The notes under the pieces are model-generated. The model searched no databases and was not told the DNA's origin. It worked only from the letters and a program-made list of their open reading frames with translations. A stretch of DNA of 16,899 bases from JASFQI01 sp050115555 (GTDB taxonomy: Bacteria; Desulfobacterota; DSM-4660; Desulfatiglandales; HGW-15). The translations under genes were made by a program, and so were the position numbers. Positions 7,543-14,892 of the stretch are shown here, piece by piece. The stretch covers positions 1 to 16,899 of the forward strand of contig JASFQI010000074.1 of NCBI GenBank assembly GCA_050115555.1, given 5' to 3'. How positions within the stretch are numbered: the first letter of the stretch is position 1; each line of letters starts with the position of its first letter.

Positions 7543-8553
7543 ATGAAAAAAGCAGCATGGATAACCATGGCATTCCTTCTTCTTTTCGCCATCCATGGTA
7601 CCGAGGCACAATGCGGGCCGGTAGTCATTAAGGCCATCACCGCGTTTCCCACCAATCACGCGAACAATGACCCGGTTTCCATGTTCGTCGAAAGGGTGAA
7701 CAAACGAGCCGAGGGCATGGTGAAGATCGAGTGGATCGGCGGCCCCGAAGTGATCAAGACCTTTGATCAGATTCATGCCCTGAAGGCAGGAACCGTTCAG
7801 ATGCTTCTGTACTACCCCTTCGGGTACATGAAATCCGTCATGCCCGAGTCCTGGTGCAAGGGATTGACGGAACTCGCCGAATGGGAGGAGAGGGAGACCG
7901 GCGCATACGAACTCTGGTGTGAGATCTTCGAGAAACGGGTCAATGCCAAGTACCTCGGGCGATTACACAGCATGCTGCCATTCACGGTCTTCACCAACAA
8001 AAAAATCGAAAAGGTTAGCGATTTCAAGGGCATGAAAATTCGGGTCATGCCCCTTTACATCCCGTTCATCGAGGCCCTCGGTGCCTCTCCCGTGACCATT
8101 CCGCCTTCGGAGATCTATACCTCCATGGAACGGGGCGTGGTGGATGGTTTCATGTGGCCTAACGTGGGAATGGCGAGCTTTGGGCTTCAGGAGGTCACGA
8201 AATACCAGCTGGAGCCCGGGGTTTTCCAGATGGAACCGGCCACCATGATCAACATGGATACGTGGAAGAAGATCCCGGCCGAGGCCCAGGCGATCATTAT
8301 GGACGTGATGAAGGACATGGAGTACATCGCGACCATGCGCAATACCCTGATCGAGCAAAAAGAGTTGAAGATTCGAGCGGATGCAGGAATGGAAACCCTC
8401 CGCCTGCCTCCTGACGAAGCCAAGAAGTTCGTCGATATCTGCTATGAAAAAACCTGGGAATTCGTGATCGGCATGGCCCCGGAGTACGGCCCCAAGCTCA
8501 AGAAGGTAACGACTCGTGACGCCTTGCCCAAGGGAACCTTTCCCTGGCAATAG
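7543..8553 (+). CDS. dctP: TRAP transporter periplasmic solute-binding protein (DctP family)
   Basis: The 336-residue protein starts with a signal peptide: MKKAAW, a hydrophobic core, then cleavage probably after the Ala of HGTEA (residue 22). The mature part has the DctP fold signature, including DFKGMKIRVMP (160-170). Its Arg167 occupies the position of the conserved Arg that binds the substrate carboxylate in this family. The following motif IPPSEIYTSMERGVVDG is also typical. It captures an organic acid in the periplasm and delivers it to the DctQM membrane complex, which is driven by a sodium or proton gradient. AAAGGAGG lies 8 bases before the ATG. The stem-loop 7 bases after the stop probably lets this subunit be made in excess over the membrane parts. 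The ligand is unknown; a carboxylate is likely, in line with the neighbouring CoA-ester genes. Confidence 0.94.
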   Translation: MKKAAWITMAFLLLFAIHGTEAQCGPVVIKAITAFPTNHANNDPVSMFVERVNKRAEGMVKIEWIGGPEVIKTFDQIHALKAGTVQMLLYYPFGYMKSVMPESWCKGLTELAEWEERETGAYELWCEIFEKRVNAKYLGRLHSMLPFTVFTNKKIEKVSDFKGMKIRVMPLYIPFIEALGASPVTIPPSEIYTSMERGVVDGFMWPNVGMASFGLQEVTKYQLEPGVFQMEPATMINMDTWKKIPAEAQAIIMDVMKDMEYIATMRNTLIEQKELKIRADAGMETLRLPPDEAKKFVDICYEKTWEFVIGMAPEYGPKLKKVTTRDALPKGTFPWQ

Positions 8554-8560
8554 CATTCAG

Positions 8561-8600
8561 GACGAAGCCGGAGTCCCTCTCGTGTGTCTCCGGCTTCGTC
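8561..8600 (+). other. Intercistronic 13-bp stem-loop between dctP and dctQ
   Basis: GACGAAGCCGGAG (8561-8573) and CTCCGGCTTCGTC (8588-8600) are perfect reverse complements around a 14-base loop. ATTCGG follows, with no T-run, so full termination is unlikely. Such elements between solute-binding and membrane genes commonly protect the 3' end of the upstream mRNA or attenuate readthrough, giving excess binding protein. The function here is inferred. Confidence 0.8.
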
Positions 8601-8640
8601 ATTCGGAATACTGGATACAGCAGAAGGTCGGAGGTTCTTC

Positions 8641-9132
8641 ATGAAAAAGAAGGGACTCTTTGATTGGGTGGTCGACTCGGCCGGTTTTATGGCGGGCATG
8701 CTCCTCGTTGGAACGGTCCTGATTGTCAGCTTTGAAATCTGCATGCGGTATTTCTTTAGGGCTCCCCAGGTCTGGACAGTGGAGGTCTGTGAGTACTTTC
8801 TGTTTTTTATGACCTTTCTGGGGGCTCCATGGCTGCTGAAAGTCGGGGGCCACGTCAATATCGACGTGCTTTCCGCTCAATTCGGAAAGCGGGGGCAACA
8901 CATCCTCGGGATCGTGACTGCCGTCATTGGCGTCCTTGTCTCTGCCGTCATCTGCTGGTTTTCCTTCGTAACGACCTGGGATTGCTATCAAAGCGGAGTG
9001 GTCGTCACCAAGACCATGACCATCCCCAAACACTACTTCCTTTGGGCCATCGGTTTTGGGTACTTGCTGCTTCTCTTCGAATTTCTTCGAGGAGCGTTTC
9101 GCCACTCTTTAGGGCTTAGGGAGGGCAATTGA
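8641..9132 (+). CDS. dctQ: TRAP transporter small membrane subunit (DctQ family)
   Basis: The 163-residue protein has four predicted membrane segments at about residues 12-34, 48-66, 88-109 and 129-148, the standard DctQ layout. The segment MRYFFRAPQVWTVEV after the first helix is the typical family motif. It pairs with DctM in the inner membrane and helps dock the binding protein. I chose ATG 8641, which has GGAGG (8630-8634) 6 bases upstream. An in-frame GTG at 8584 would put the start inside the stem-loop and add residues unlike the family. The stop TGA shares a base with the dctM ATG, so the two are translationally coupled. Confidence 0.9.
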   Translation: MKKKGLFDWVVDSAGFMAGMLLVGTVLIVSFEICMRYFFRAPQVWTVEVCEYFLFFMTFLGAPWLLKVGGHVNIDVLSAQFGKRGQHILGIVTAVIGVLVSAVICWFSFVTTWDCYQSGVVVTKTMTIPKHYFLWAIGFGYLLLLFEFLRGAFRHSLGLREGN

Positions 9133-10439
9133 TGGAATGGTGGTTGATGCTAACCCTGATTGTCGGCATTTTTCTTCTTCTTCTCGGTGCCGGCCTTCCC
9201 GTGTTTCTGGCCTTTACGATCATCGATGTGCTGGGAATTTTCTTCTTGTGGGGAGGTGGGAGCGGCCTCAGCCAGCTCATTCACTCCATCTTCTCGTCGG
9301 TCAGCAGCTTCGTCCTGCTACCGGTGCCTCTCTTTGTCCTGATGGGTGAGCTGCTCTTTCATTCCGGCACGTTTGTCAAGGCCCTCGACAACCTGGACAA
9401 ATGGATGGGCCGGATTCCCGGTCGCTTGTGTCTTCTCAGCGTGGGCGGGGCAACCCTTTTTTCCACCCTGAGCGGCTCGAGCATGGGGACGTCCGCCATG
9501 CTGGGATCCCTCCTGCTTCCGGAGATGGAAAAAAGAGGGTACCACAAAACGATCTCCATCGGGTCCTGCATGAGCGGGGCCCTGGCCATGATCATTCCCC
9601 CGAGCGCCCTGGCCGTGATTGTCGGATCTCTTGCAGAGATCTCCATCGGCAAGCTCCTGATTGCAGGAGTCATTCCAGGCATCTTCATCGCCTGCCTCTA
9701 CGTGGTCTACATCATCCTTCGCTGTAAGCTCCAGCCGAGCGTTGCCCCGGATTACAGCCCCGAGAAAACGCCGTTTGCGGAGAAGGCTCTGGGGTTTATC
9801 ATTTATGTGCTCCCGTTCGGAACCATCGTCTTCGTGGTCACGGGACTCATATTCGCCGGCCTTGCCACTCCGACGGAATCCGCAGGCATGGGGGTGATGA
9901 CCACGGCCGCGGTGATTGCGTGCTACAAGGGATTGAGTTTTAAGGTCATTAAGAAGTCCGTCAATGCCACACTACGTATCACGGTGATGATGTTCATGAT
10001 TCTGACCGGATCCACGGCCTTCAGCCAGATTCTGGCCTTTACCGGTGCCAGCCGGGGACTCGTGGAGTGGGTTGTCAGCTTCCCGTTCTCGCACATCTTC
10101 ATCGTCATTGTCATGCAGGCCCTGATCGTGGTCCTGGGAACCTTCATGGAGGCCGTCTCCATCATGATGATCACCTTTCCCATTTTCATGCCGATCATCA
10201 AGGCCCTCGGTTTCGATCCCATCTGGTTCGGCCTGCTGGTCCTCATCAACATGGAGATCGGGATGAAGACCCCGCCCTTCGGACTCTGCCTGTTCGTGAT
10301 GAAAGGGGTGGTCCCGGACGGGACCACGATGATGGACATTTACCGATCCGTCGTCCCCTTTATTACCATCGATCTCGTGGCCATGTTGATTATTATGTTT
10401 TATCCGAAGATTGCTATGTTTCTGCCGGGATTAATGTAG
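9132..10439 (+). CDS. dctM: TRAP transporter large permease subunit (DctM family)
   Basis: The 435-residue, very hydrophobic protein has about a dozen membrane spans and is the transport-conducting subunit. Family motifs are visible: GAGLPVFLAF near the N-terminus, SGSSMGTSA (about 113-121), IPPSALAVIVG, FAGLATPTESAG (about residue 245), GTFMEAVSIMMITFPIF and GMKTPPFGL (about residue 377). Length is normal. ATG 9132 is preferred over the in-frame TTG just before it because GGGAGGG ends 6 bases upstream of the ATG and the start overlaps the dctQ stop. A T-rich stretch follows the stop, but no hairpin directly precedes it. Confidence 0.95.
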   Translation: MEWWLMLTLIVGIFLLLLGAGLPVFLAFTIIDVLGIFFLWGGGSGLSQLIHSIFSSVSSFVLLPVPLFVLMGELLFHSGTFVKALDNLDKWMGRIPGRLCLLSVGGATLFSTLSGSSMGTSAMLGSLLLPEMEKRGYHKTISIGSCMSGALAMIIPPSALAVIVGSLAEISIGKLLIAGVIPGIFIACLYVVYIILRCKLQPSVAPDYSPEKTPFAEKALGFIIYVLPFGTIVFVVTGLIFAGLATPTESAGMGVMTTAAVIACYKGLSFKVIKKSVNATLRITVMMFMILTGSTAFSQILAFTGASRGLVEWVVSFPFSHIFIVIVMQALIVVLGTFMEAVSIMMITFPIFMPIIKALGFDPIWFGLLVLINMEIGMKTPPFGLCLFVMKGVVPDGTTMMDIYRSVVPFITIDLVAMLIIMFYPKIAMFLPGLM

Positions 10440-10475
10440 TTTTATTTTTCAGTAGTTTTTTTTGAGATGACTCTT

Positions 10476-10574
10476 GATGGAGTCGCAAAAAGCCCATGAC
10501 CTGGAGATTTGCCGCTAGCGACTCCAATACGTTACAGCGCAGCCCACAGCGGTCGAGTTTTTTGCGAGACCGTC
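10476..10574. repeat. Intergenic element with imperfect terminal inverted repeats
   Basis: The 20-base left arm (10476-10495, GATGGAGTCGCAAAAAGCCC) and right arm (10555-10574, GAGTTTTTTGCGAGACCGTC) match at 15 of 20 positions when one is reversed and complemented. A second, exclusive pairing exists: TGGAGTCGC (10478-10486) with GCGACTCCA (10518-10526), perfect over 9 bp. Elements that read like 'gatggtctcg-aaaaa' and its complement occur, as I recall, many times in genomes of sulfate-reducing Desulfobacterota. I see only one copy here, so mobility is unproven; it could also serve as a terminator of the TRAP operon. Confidence 0.55.
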
Positions 10575-10665
10575 CATTTTGATTTGAATTTCAGGAGACA
10601 TCCCCTATTCCCTGAAGAAGGGTAAACGCTCCGATTTCTTCGGAGCCATCGCATCAGGTGATGAC

Positions 10666-11154
10666 ATGACAACAGACAGGTTGACCGGAAAACGTATTCT
10701 GGCCGTAGACGACGAACCGGATGTCCTCGAGTCCCTGGAGGAGATCCTCTCCATGTGCGAAATCGTGAAGGCCACCCGCTTCGAGGAGGCCGAAAGGCTT
10801 GTGAAGGAACAGCACTTCGATATCGCCATCCTGGACATCATGGGAGTCGAAGGCTATCGCCTGCTGGACATGCTGCGCGAGACCGACACCATTACGGTCA
10901 TGCTCACGGCCCACGCATTCAGCCCCAAAGAGACCGTGAAGTCTTTCAAAAAAGGGGCGGCCAGTTACATCCCCAAGGAGGAGATGGGGAACATCGTCCT
11001 GTACCTGAACGATGTACTGGAGGCCCAGGAGCAGGGAAAGCACTTCTGGTCCCGCTGGTTCGACCGTTTCGCCTCCTACTACGACGAAAAGTTCGGTCCC
11101 GGCTGGCAGGACGAAGACAAGGATTTCTGGGAAAAATTCAACGTCTGGTACTGA
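10666..11154 (+). CDS. Stand-alone receiver-domain response regulator
   Basis: The 162-residue protein has one receiver domain (about 9-125) and a short tail, with no DNA-binding or enzyme domain. The acidic pocket is Asp15-Asp16 (VDDEPD), the phospho-acceptor is Asp57 (ILDIMG), the switch residue is Thr81 (MLTAHA) and the conserved Lys is Lys104 (IPKEEM), so all key residues are intact. The tail (about 130-162) is rich in Trp, Phe, Asp and Glu and resembles nothing I can name. No histidine kinase is in the window. The ribosome-binding site is weak (AGGTGA), with a small hairpin (7-bp stem, 10628-10646) just upstream. A strong terminator follows 2 bases after the stop, so the gene is the end of a transcript. 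It may work by protein-protein contact, perhaps sensing the same substrate as the transporter (inference). Confidence 0.92.
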   Translation: MTTDRLTGKRILAVDDEPDVLESLEEILSMCEIVKATRFEEAERLVKEQHFDIAILDIMGVEGYRLLDMLRETDTITVMLTAHAFSPKETVKSFKKGAASYIPKEEMGNIVLYLNDVLEAQEQGKHFWSRWFDRFASYYDEKFGPGWQDEDKDFWEKFNVWY

Positions 11155-11155
11155 T

Positions 11156-11190
11156 CCCGGGCGCTGAGGTCTCAGCACCCGGGGCGTTTT
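11156..11190 (+). terminator. Rho-independent terminator after the response regulator gene
   Basis: CCCGGGCGCTGAG (11156-11168) pairs with CTCAGCACCCGGG (11171-11183) with one C/A mismatch. The apex would realistically open to a GGTC loop. The stem is followed by GCG and then TTTT at 11187-11190. It starts 2 bases after the stop codon. Confidence 0.85.
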
Positions 11191-11217
11191 CAAGGGACAC
11201 GGATTGGGGTTGGACGA

Positions 11218-12999
11218 TTGAAACGGTATGGCATGCTCACCATGGCTGGGGTCGATGAGGCCAAAGCCGTCATGGCGGTGACTCTGGGAAAGGCCCCCGC
11301 GGATCGCGCCCTGATGCATGCCAGGATCTTCAATGTCTATACAGGGGAATGCCTGAACGGCCTCTCTGTCGCGACCAAAGGTCGATGGATCGCATACATC
11401 GGAGCCGATCCAGGAGATCGGATCTCCCGAGACACGGAGGTCATTGACGCCGAAGGCCGGACCCTGATTCCCGGGTTCATTGACGGGCACACCCACTTGG
11501 TGGACATGATCTACTCCCCCTCGGAGTTCATTCGCCACGCCGCGCCCGGCGGCACGACCGCAGTCATCACGGAAACCATCGAACCCTACCCCGTCTGCGG
11601 ACGGAAGGGCATCGAGGATTTTCTCTCCGCTCTCGAGGGCCAACCCATTTCCTTCTTTGCCACGGCACCTCCTATGGCCTCCATTTGCAGCGCGTGCAAC
11701 GGCATCGACATGGAGGACCTCAAGGGGCTCCTCGAAAGAAAAGACGTCCTGGGCCTTGGTGAGGCGTACTGGTCACCGTTCCTTCAAAATCCGGACATCT
11801 TTTTGCCTCTGGTCCGGGAGACCCTTCGATGCGGCGGGACTGCGGAAGGCCATTCCGCCGGGGCTTCGGACGAAAAGCTCATGGCCTACTTCGGCGTAGG
11901 CATTTCCTCCTGCCATGAGTCCATTAGTGCGGAGGAGGTCCTCGAGCGTCTGCGTCTGGGCATACACGTCATGATTCGGGAGGGGAGTATTCGAAGGGAA
12001 CTGGAGCAAATCTCGGAGATCCGACATGCAGGCGTCGATCTGAGGCGGTTGATCCTGGCCACTGACGGAATCGGGCCGAGGGAGCTCCTGAGAAACGGGT
12101 ACATGGAAGCCCTGGTTCAGAAGGCCATGGCCTGCGGGTTCGAACCCGCGCAAGCCATTCGAATGGCCACGCTGAACGTGGCGGAGCACTTCCAGCTGGA
12201 CGCCCTCCTGGGGGGCATTGCACCGGGCAAGCAGGCCGACATGGTGCTGATCCCGGAGATGGGAACCGTTCGGGCCGATCTCGTGATGGCCAAGGGGACG
12301 GTCGTGGCCGAAAACGGCCGGCTCACGGTTTCGCCGGGGAAACACGCTTTTTCCGAGGAAAACCGAAACAGCATTCACCTGAACTCCGACCTGGCGCCCG
12401 CGGATTTCACCATCCAGGCCCCCCATGGTATCCGTGACGTACGGGTACGCGTGATCGACCAGATCACCAATCTGGTGACACGTGAGCACATCACGTCCGT
12501 CGAAGTGAAAGGGGAAGAGATCCAAAGCGATGTCCGCCGAGACCTCCTGAAAGTGGCGGCCATCGATCGGGCCGCTTCTTCCGGCAGGATGTTTACAGGC
12601 CTCATTCGCGGGTTCAAGCTGAAAGCCGGCGCCTTTGCCTCCAGTTGCGGTTGGGATTCCCCCGATATCCTGGTGGTGGGGGCAAGCGATTCAGACATGG
12701 CCATGGCCGTGAACAGGATTCGGGAGCACCAGGGCGGGATCGTGGTCTGCAATCAGGGGCGAATCCAGGCCGAGCTGCCCCTGCCGATCTTCGGGATTGT
12801 ATCCGATCTCCCGCTTTCGGACATCGCCGGCCTCATGGACCAGGTCGAGTCGGCCGTCCGAAATCTGGGGTGCCCCTTCGAAGCGGCCCATCGAACACTG
12901 GCCACCCTGTCGGGACCTGCGATCCCGTTTCTTCGTCTCTGCGACGAAGGGCTGGTGGACATCAAGACAGGGGAGCATCGGGGGCTGTTTCTCGAGTAA
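11218..12999 (+). CDS. Divergent adenine deaminase-family amidohydrolase
   Basis: The 593-residue length matches adenine deaminases (about 580-590). The metal-centre pattern of the amidohydrolase fold is present: HTH (91-93) in PGFIDGHTH, Glu182 (LGLGEA), His212 (EGHSAG), His233 (SSCHES) and Asp283 (LATDG). The MIREGS segment (252-257) and the IAPGKQADMVLI segment (334-345) are characteristic, as is the C-terminal domain with LPLPIFG. Two family signatures differ: TDDRHP is TDGIGP (282-287), and the C-terminal HDSHN is WDSPD (479-483). The hydrolase chemistry is probably kept, but adenine may not be the substrate; hydrolysis of another C-N bond, such as a cyclic amide, is possible. The start is uncertain: TTG 11218 has a weak GGGGT upstream, and ATGs at 11233, 11242 and 11272 lack a good site. 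It lies behind a terminator, so it has its own promoter or depends on readthrough. Confidence 0.85.
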   Translation: MKRYGMLTMAGVDEAKAVMAVTLGKAPADRALMHARIFNVYTGECLNGLSVATKGRWIAYIGADPGDRISRDTEVIDAEGRTLIPGFIDGHTHLVDMIYSPSEFIRHAAPGGTTAVITETIEPYPVCGRKGIEDFLSALEGQPISFFATAPPMASICSACNGIDMEDLKGLLERKDVLGLGEAYWSPFLQNPDIFLPLVRETLRCGGTAEGHSAGASDEKLMAYFGVGISSCHESISAEEVLERLRLGIHVMIREGSIRRELEQISEIRHAGVDLRRLILATDGIGPRELLRNGYMEALVQKAMACGFEPAQAIRMATLNVAEHFQLDALLGGIAPGKQADMVLIPEMGTVRADLVMAKGTVVAENGRLTVSPGKHAFSEENRNSIHLNSDLAPADFTIQAPHGIRDVRVRVIDQITNLVTREHITSVEVKGEEIQSDVRRDLLKVAAIDRAASSGRMFTGLIRGFKLKAGAFASSCGWDSPDILVVGASDSDMAMAVNRIREHQGGIVVCNQGRIQAELPLPIFGIVSDLPLSDIAGLMDQVESAVRNLGCPFEAAHRTLATLSGPAIPFLRLCDEGLVDIKTGEHRGLFLE

Positions 13000-13017
13000 A
13001 TCGGCAGAACCCTTCTA

Positions 13018-13043
13018 TCCTGCCGGGCGTCTCCCTGGCAGGA
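13018..13043 (+). other. Stem-loop in the gap after the amidohydrolase gene
   Basis: TCCTGCC (13018-13024) and GGCAGGA (13037-13043) form a perfect 7-bp stem with a 12-base loop, 18 bases after the stop. No T-run follows. The rest of the 233-base gap shows a 12-base palindrome GGGATCGATCCC (13097-13108) and no gene or clear promoter. Confidence 0.35.
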
Positions 13044-13218
13044 ACGCGGACACGTTTCCGATGAAACGGCGTGGATCACATCGTGCACCCGTATGAGGGA
13101 TCGATCCCGATACCCCTCGGGTAAACGGCGGACCGACGCACTCCTGGACGACGTGGTGAGGATTCAGGAAGGACATTCGAAAAGAAATCTGGAAAAAAGG
13201 CCGAAAAGCCTGAACATC

Positions 13219-13224
13219 AAGGAG
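13219..13224 (+). promoter_or_regulatory. Ribosome binding site that favours ATG 13233
   Basis: AAGGAG lies only 2 bases before ATG 13227 but 8 bases before the in-frame ATG 13233. The second spacing is normal and the protein then begins MAFDLTREQ, as is usual for acyl-CoA dehydrogenases. Confidence 0.65.
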
Positions 13225-13232
13225 CAATGATC

Positions 13233-14381
13233 ATGGCATTTGATTTGACCCGAGAGCAGAAAGACATTCAAAAGGCGGCGCGGGAGTTTGCCGAGGGCGA
13301 ACTCAAAGAGGTGGCCAGGGACCTGGACCGGGAGGAGCGCTTTGATGACCGGCTGTGGAAGAAGGCGGCCGAACTGGGATTCCTGGGTGTATTCATTGAC
13401 GAAGAGTACGGCGGCATGGGCATGGGGTACCTCGACCAATGCCTGATCGTGGAGGAGTTCGCCCGGGTGGATCTCGGCCTGACTCATGCCATTGAGTCTA
13501 CCTTTTTCGGGACCCAGCTCATCATGGACGTGGGTACGGAAGAGCAGAAGCAGAAGTACCTCCCCCCCATCTGCCGCGGAGAAATGCGCATGGGTATGGC
13601 CATCACCGAGCCGGATGCGGGCAGCGATGTGGCCTCCGTGAGCACCGAGGCGGTGAGAGACGGCGACGACTACATCATCACGGGAAACAAGATCTTCATC
13701 ACCAATTGCACCAAGGCCGATTTCATCGTGGCCCTGTGCATCACCAACCCGGACAAAGAGAAGGTGCACCATCGATTCAGCACCATTATCGTGGAGACCG
13801 ACCGCCCCGGGTACGAGGCCAATGCATTTCATGGAAAGCTCTCGTTACGCCCCTCCAACACCGGGGACGTGGTTTTTCACGACATCCGCGTCCCTCAAGA
13901 GAACCTGCTGGGGGAAGAAGGGCGAGGGTTTTACAACATCATGAACTTCTTCAACCGTACGCGTGTCCAGGTGGCTGCGCTCGGCGTCGGGACCGCCCAG
14001 GGGGCCCTGGAAAAGGCCATCGACCACGTCCGCAAGCGCAAGCAGTTCGGCAAGCCCCTGGCCTCGTTTCAGATGGTCCAGGGAAAGATCGCCGATATGG
14101 TGACCATGACCGAGGCGGCGAGATCCTTGTGCTACCGGGCGGCATCCAAGCTGGATGCAGGGACCCCGGACCCGGGACTCAGCTCCATGGCCAAGTGGTA
14201 TTGCGCGGAGATCGCGGTCAAGGTCGCTGATGAAGCGATTCAGCTTCACGGCGGGTACGGCATTCTGGAAGAGTACGATGTGGCCCATTACTGGCGGAAT
14301 GCCAAGGTGCTGGAAATCTTTGAGGGAAGCAAGGAAGTGGAAAAGGTGGTCATCGCCAGAAAGGCACTGGGGAAGTTCTGA
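13233..14381 (+). CDS. Acyl-CoA dehydrogenase, MCAD-like
   Basis: The 382-residue protein has the usual length and all family landmarks: an EEYGGMGMG segment, a FAD/substrate motif ITEPDAGSDVA, a RKRKQFGKPL segment, QLHGGYG and the C-terminal IFEGS. Glu364 in that last motif aligns with the catalytic Glu of MCAD, so it should perform ordinary alpha,beta-dehydrogenation of a CoA thioester with FAD, passing electrons to ETF. An AIEST segment lines up with MCAD's AIEGN, where a Glu lines the bottom of the acyl pocket. The retained catalytic Glu argues against the 1,4-eliminating cyclohexene-carboxyl-CoA dehydrogenases, in which that base is absent. The stop is 2 bases before the next gene, so it is co-transcribed with hydroxylase 2. 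The acyl group is unknown. Confidence 0.95.
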   Translation: MAFDLTREQKDIQKAAREFAEGELKEVARDLDREERFDDRLWKKAAELGFLGVFIDEEYGGMGMGYLDQCLIVEEFARVDLGLTHAIESTFFGTQLIMDVGTEEQKQKYLPPICRGEMRMGMAITEPDAGSDVASVSTEAVRDGDDYIITGNKIFITNCTKADFIVALCITNPDKEKVHHRFSTIIVETDRPGYEANAFHGKLSLRPSNTGDVVFHDIRVPQENLLGEEGRGFYNIMNFFNRTRVQVAALGVGTAQGALEKAIDHVRKRKQFGKPLASFQMVQGKIADMVTMTEAARSLCYRAASKLDAGTPDPGLSSMAKWYCAEIAVKVADEAIQLHGGYGILEEYDVAHYWRNAKVLEIFEGSKEVEKVVIARKALGKF

Positions 14382-14383
14382 CC

Positions 14384-14890
14384 ATGACGGACGCGAAAGA
14401 GCGAATCGAGCTGACCGTAAACGGGAAGCGATATGACCTGGGGATTGGAACCGGCATTCACGATGTGGCGCCATCCCACACCCTGGCCCGCACCCTGAGA
14501 GAGACCCTGGGTCTGACCGGTACCAAGATAGGATGCGACCAGGGAGCATGCGGGGCGTGTACCGTGCTCATGGACGGGGTTCCGGTGCTCTCCTGCATGA
14601 CTCTCACCCTTGCATGCCGGGGCCGGCGCATCACCACCATCGAGGGACTGCGCGATCCCGATTCCGGGGACCTGCATCCACTTCAGGCGGCCTTTGTGGA
14701 TAAGACGGCCTTCCAGTGCGGGTTTTGCACGCCCGGCATTCTTCTCTCCTCCAAGGCGCTCCTCGAGCGGGTTCCGGACCCGAACGAAAAAGACGTCGCC
14801 CAGGCCCTATCCGGCCACCACTGCCGGTGCATCAGCCACTACCAGGTGGTGGAGGCCGTGCTGGAAGCGGCGAAGCACAGGAAAGGATAG
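14384..14890 (+). CDS. 2Fe-2S small subunit of molybdenum hydroxylase 2
   Basis: The 168-residue protein keeps all eight cluster Cys: 51, 56, 59 and 71 in the ferredoxin-like domain (CDQGACGAC and SC), and 112, 115, 147 and 149 in the helical domain (CGFC and CRC). The last motif reads CRCISHY instead of the usual CRCTGY; the residues after the last Cys are near the molybdopterin interface in this family, so the change may be meaningful. It is clearly a different clade member from the 2402 gene, with a longer N-terminus (about 10 extra residues). It starts 2 bases after the dehydrogenase stop with no strong ribosome binding site of its own, which suggests coupling, and its stop is 2 bases before the large-subunit start. 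Confidence 0.95.
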   Translation: MTDAKERIELTVNGKRYDLGIGTGIHDVAPSHTLARTLRETLGLTGTKIGCDQGACGACTVLMDGVPVLSCMTLTLACRGRRITTIEGLRDPDSGDLHPLQAAFVDKTAFQCGFCTPGILLSSKALLERVPDPNEKDVAQALSGHHCRCISHYQVVEAVLEAAKHRKG

Positions 14891-14892
14891 GC

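Noticed and set aside
8584..8640. An upstream GTG start for dctQ
   Set aside because: It falls within the perfect stem-loop and adds residues unlike DctQ; ATG 8641 has a proper GGAGG.
13097..13108. The 12-base palindrome GGGATCGATCCC as an operator
   Set aside because: A single short palindrome with no promoter elements nearby; chance occurrence is plausible in GC-rich DNA.
13227..14381. That the second acyl-CoA dehydrogenase is a 1,4-eliminating cyclohex-1-ene-carboxyl-CoA dehydrogenase
   Set aside because: Those enzymes lack the canonical Glu base, whereas Glu364 is present here and the Glu near residue 88 aligns with an ordinary MCAD pocket residue.
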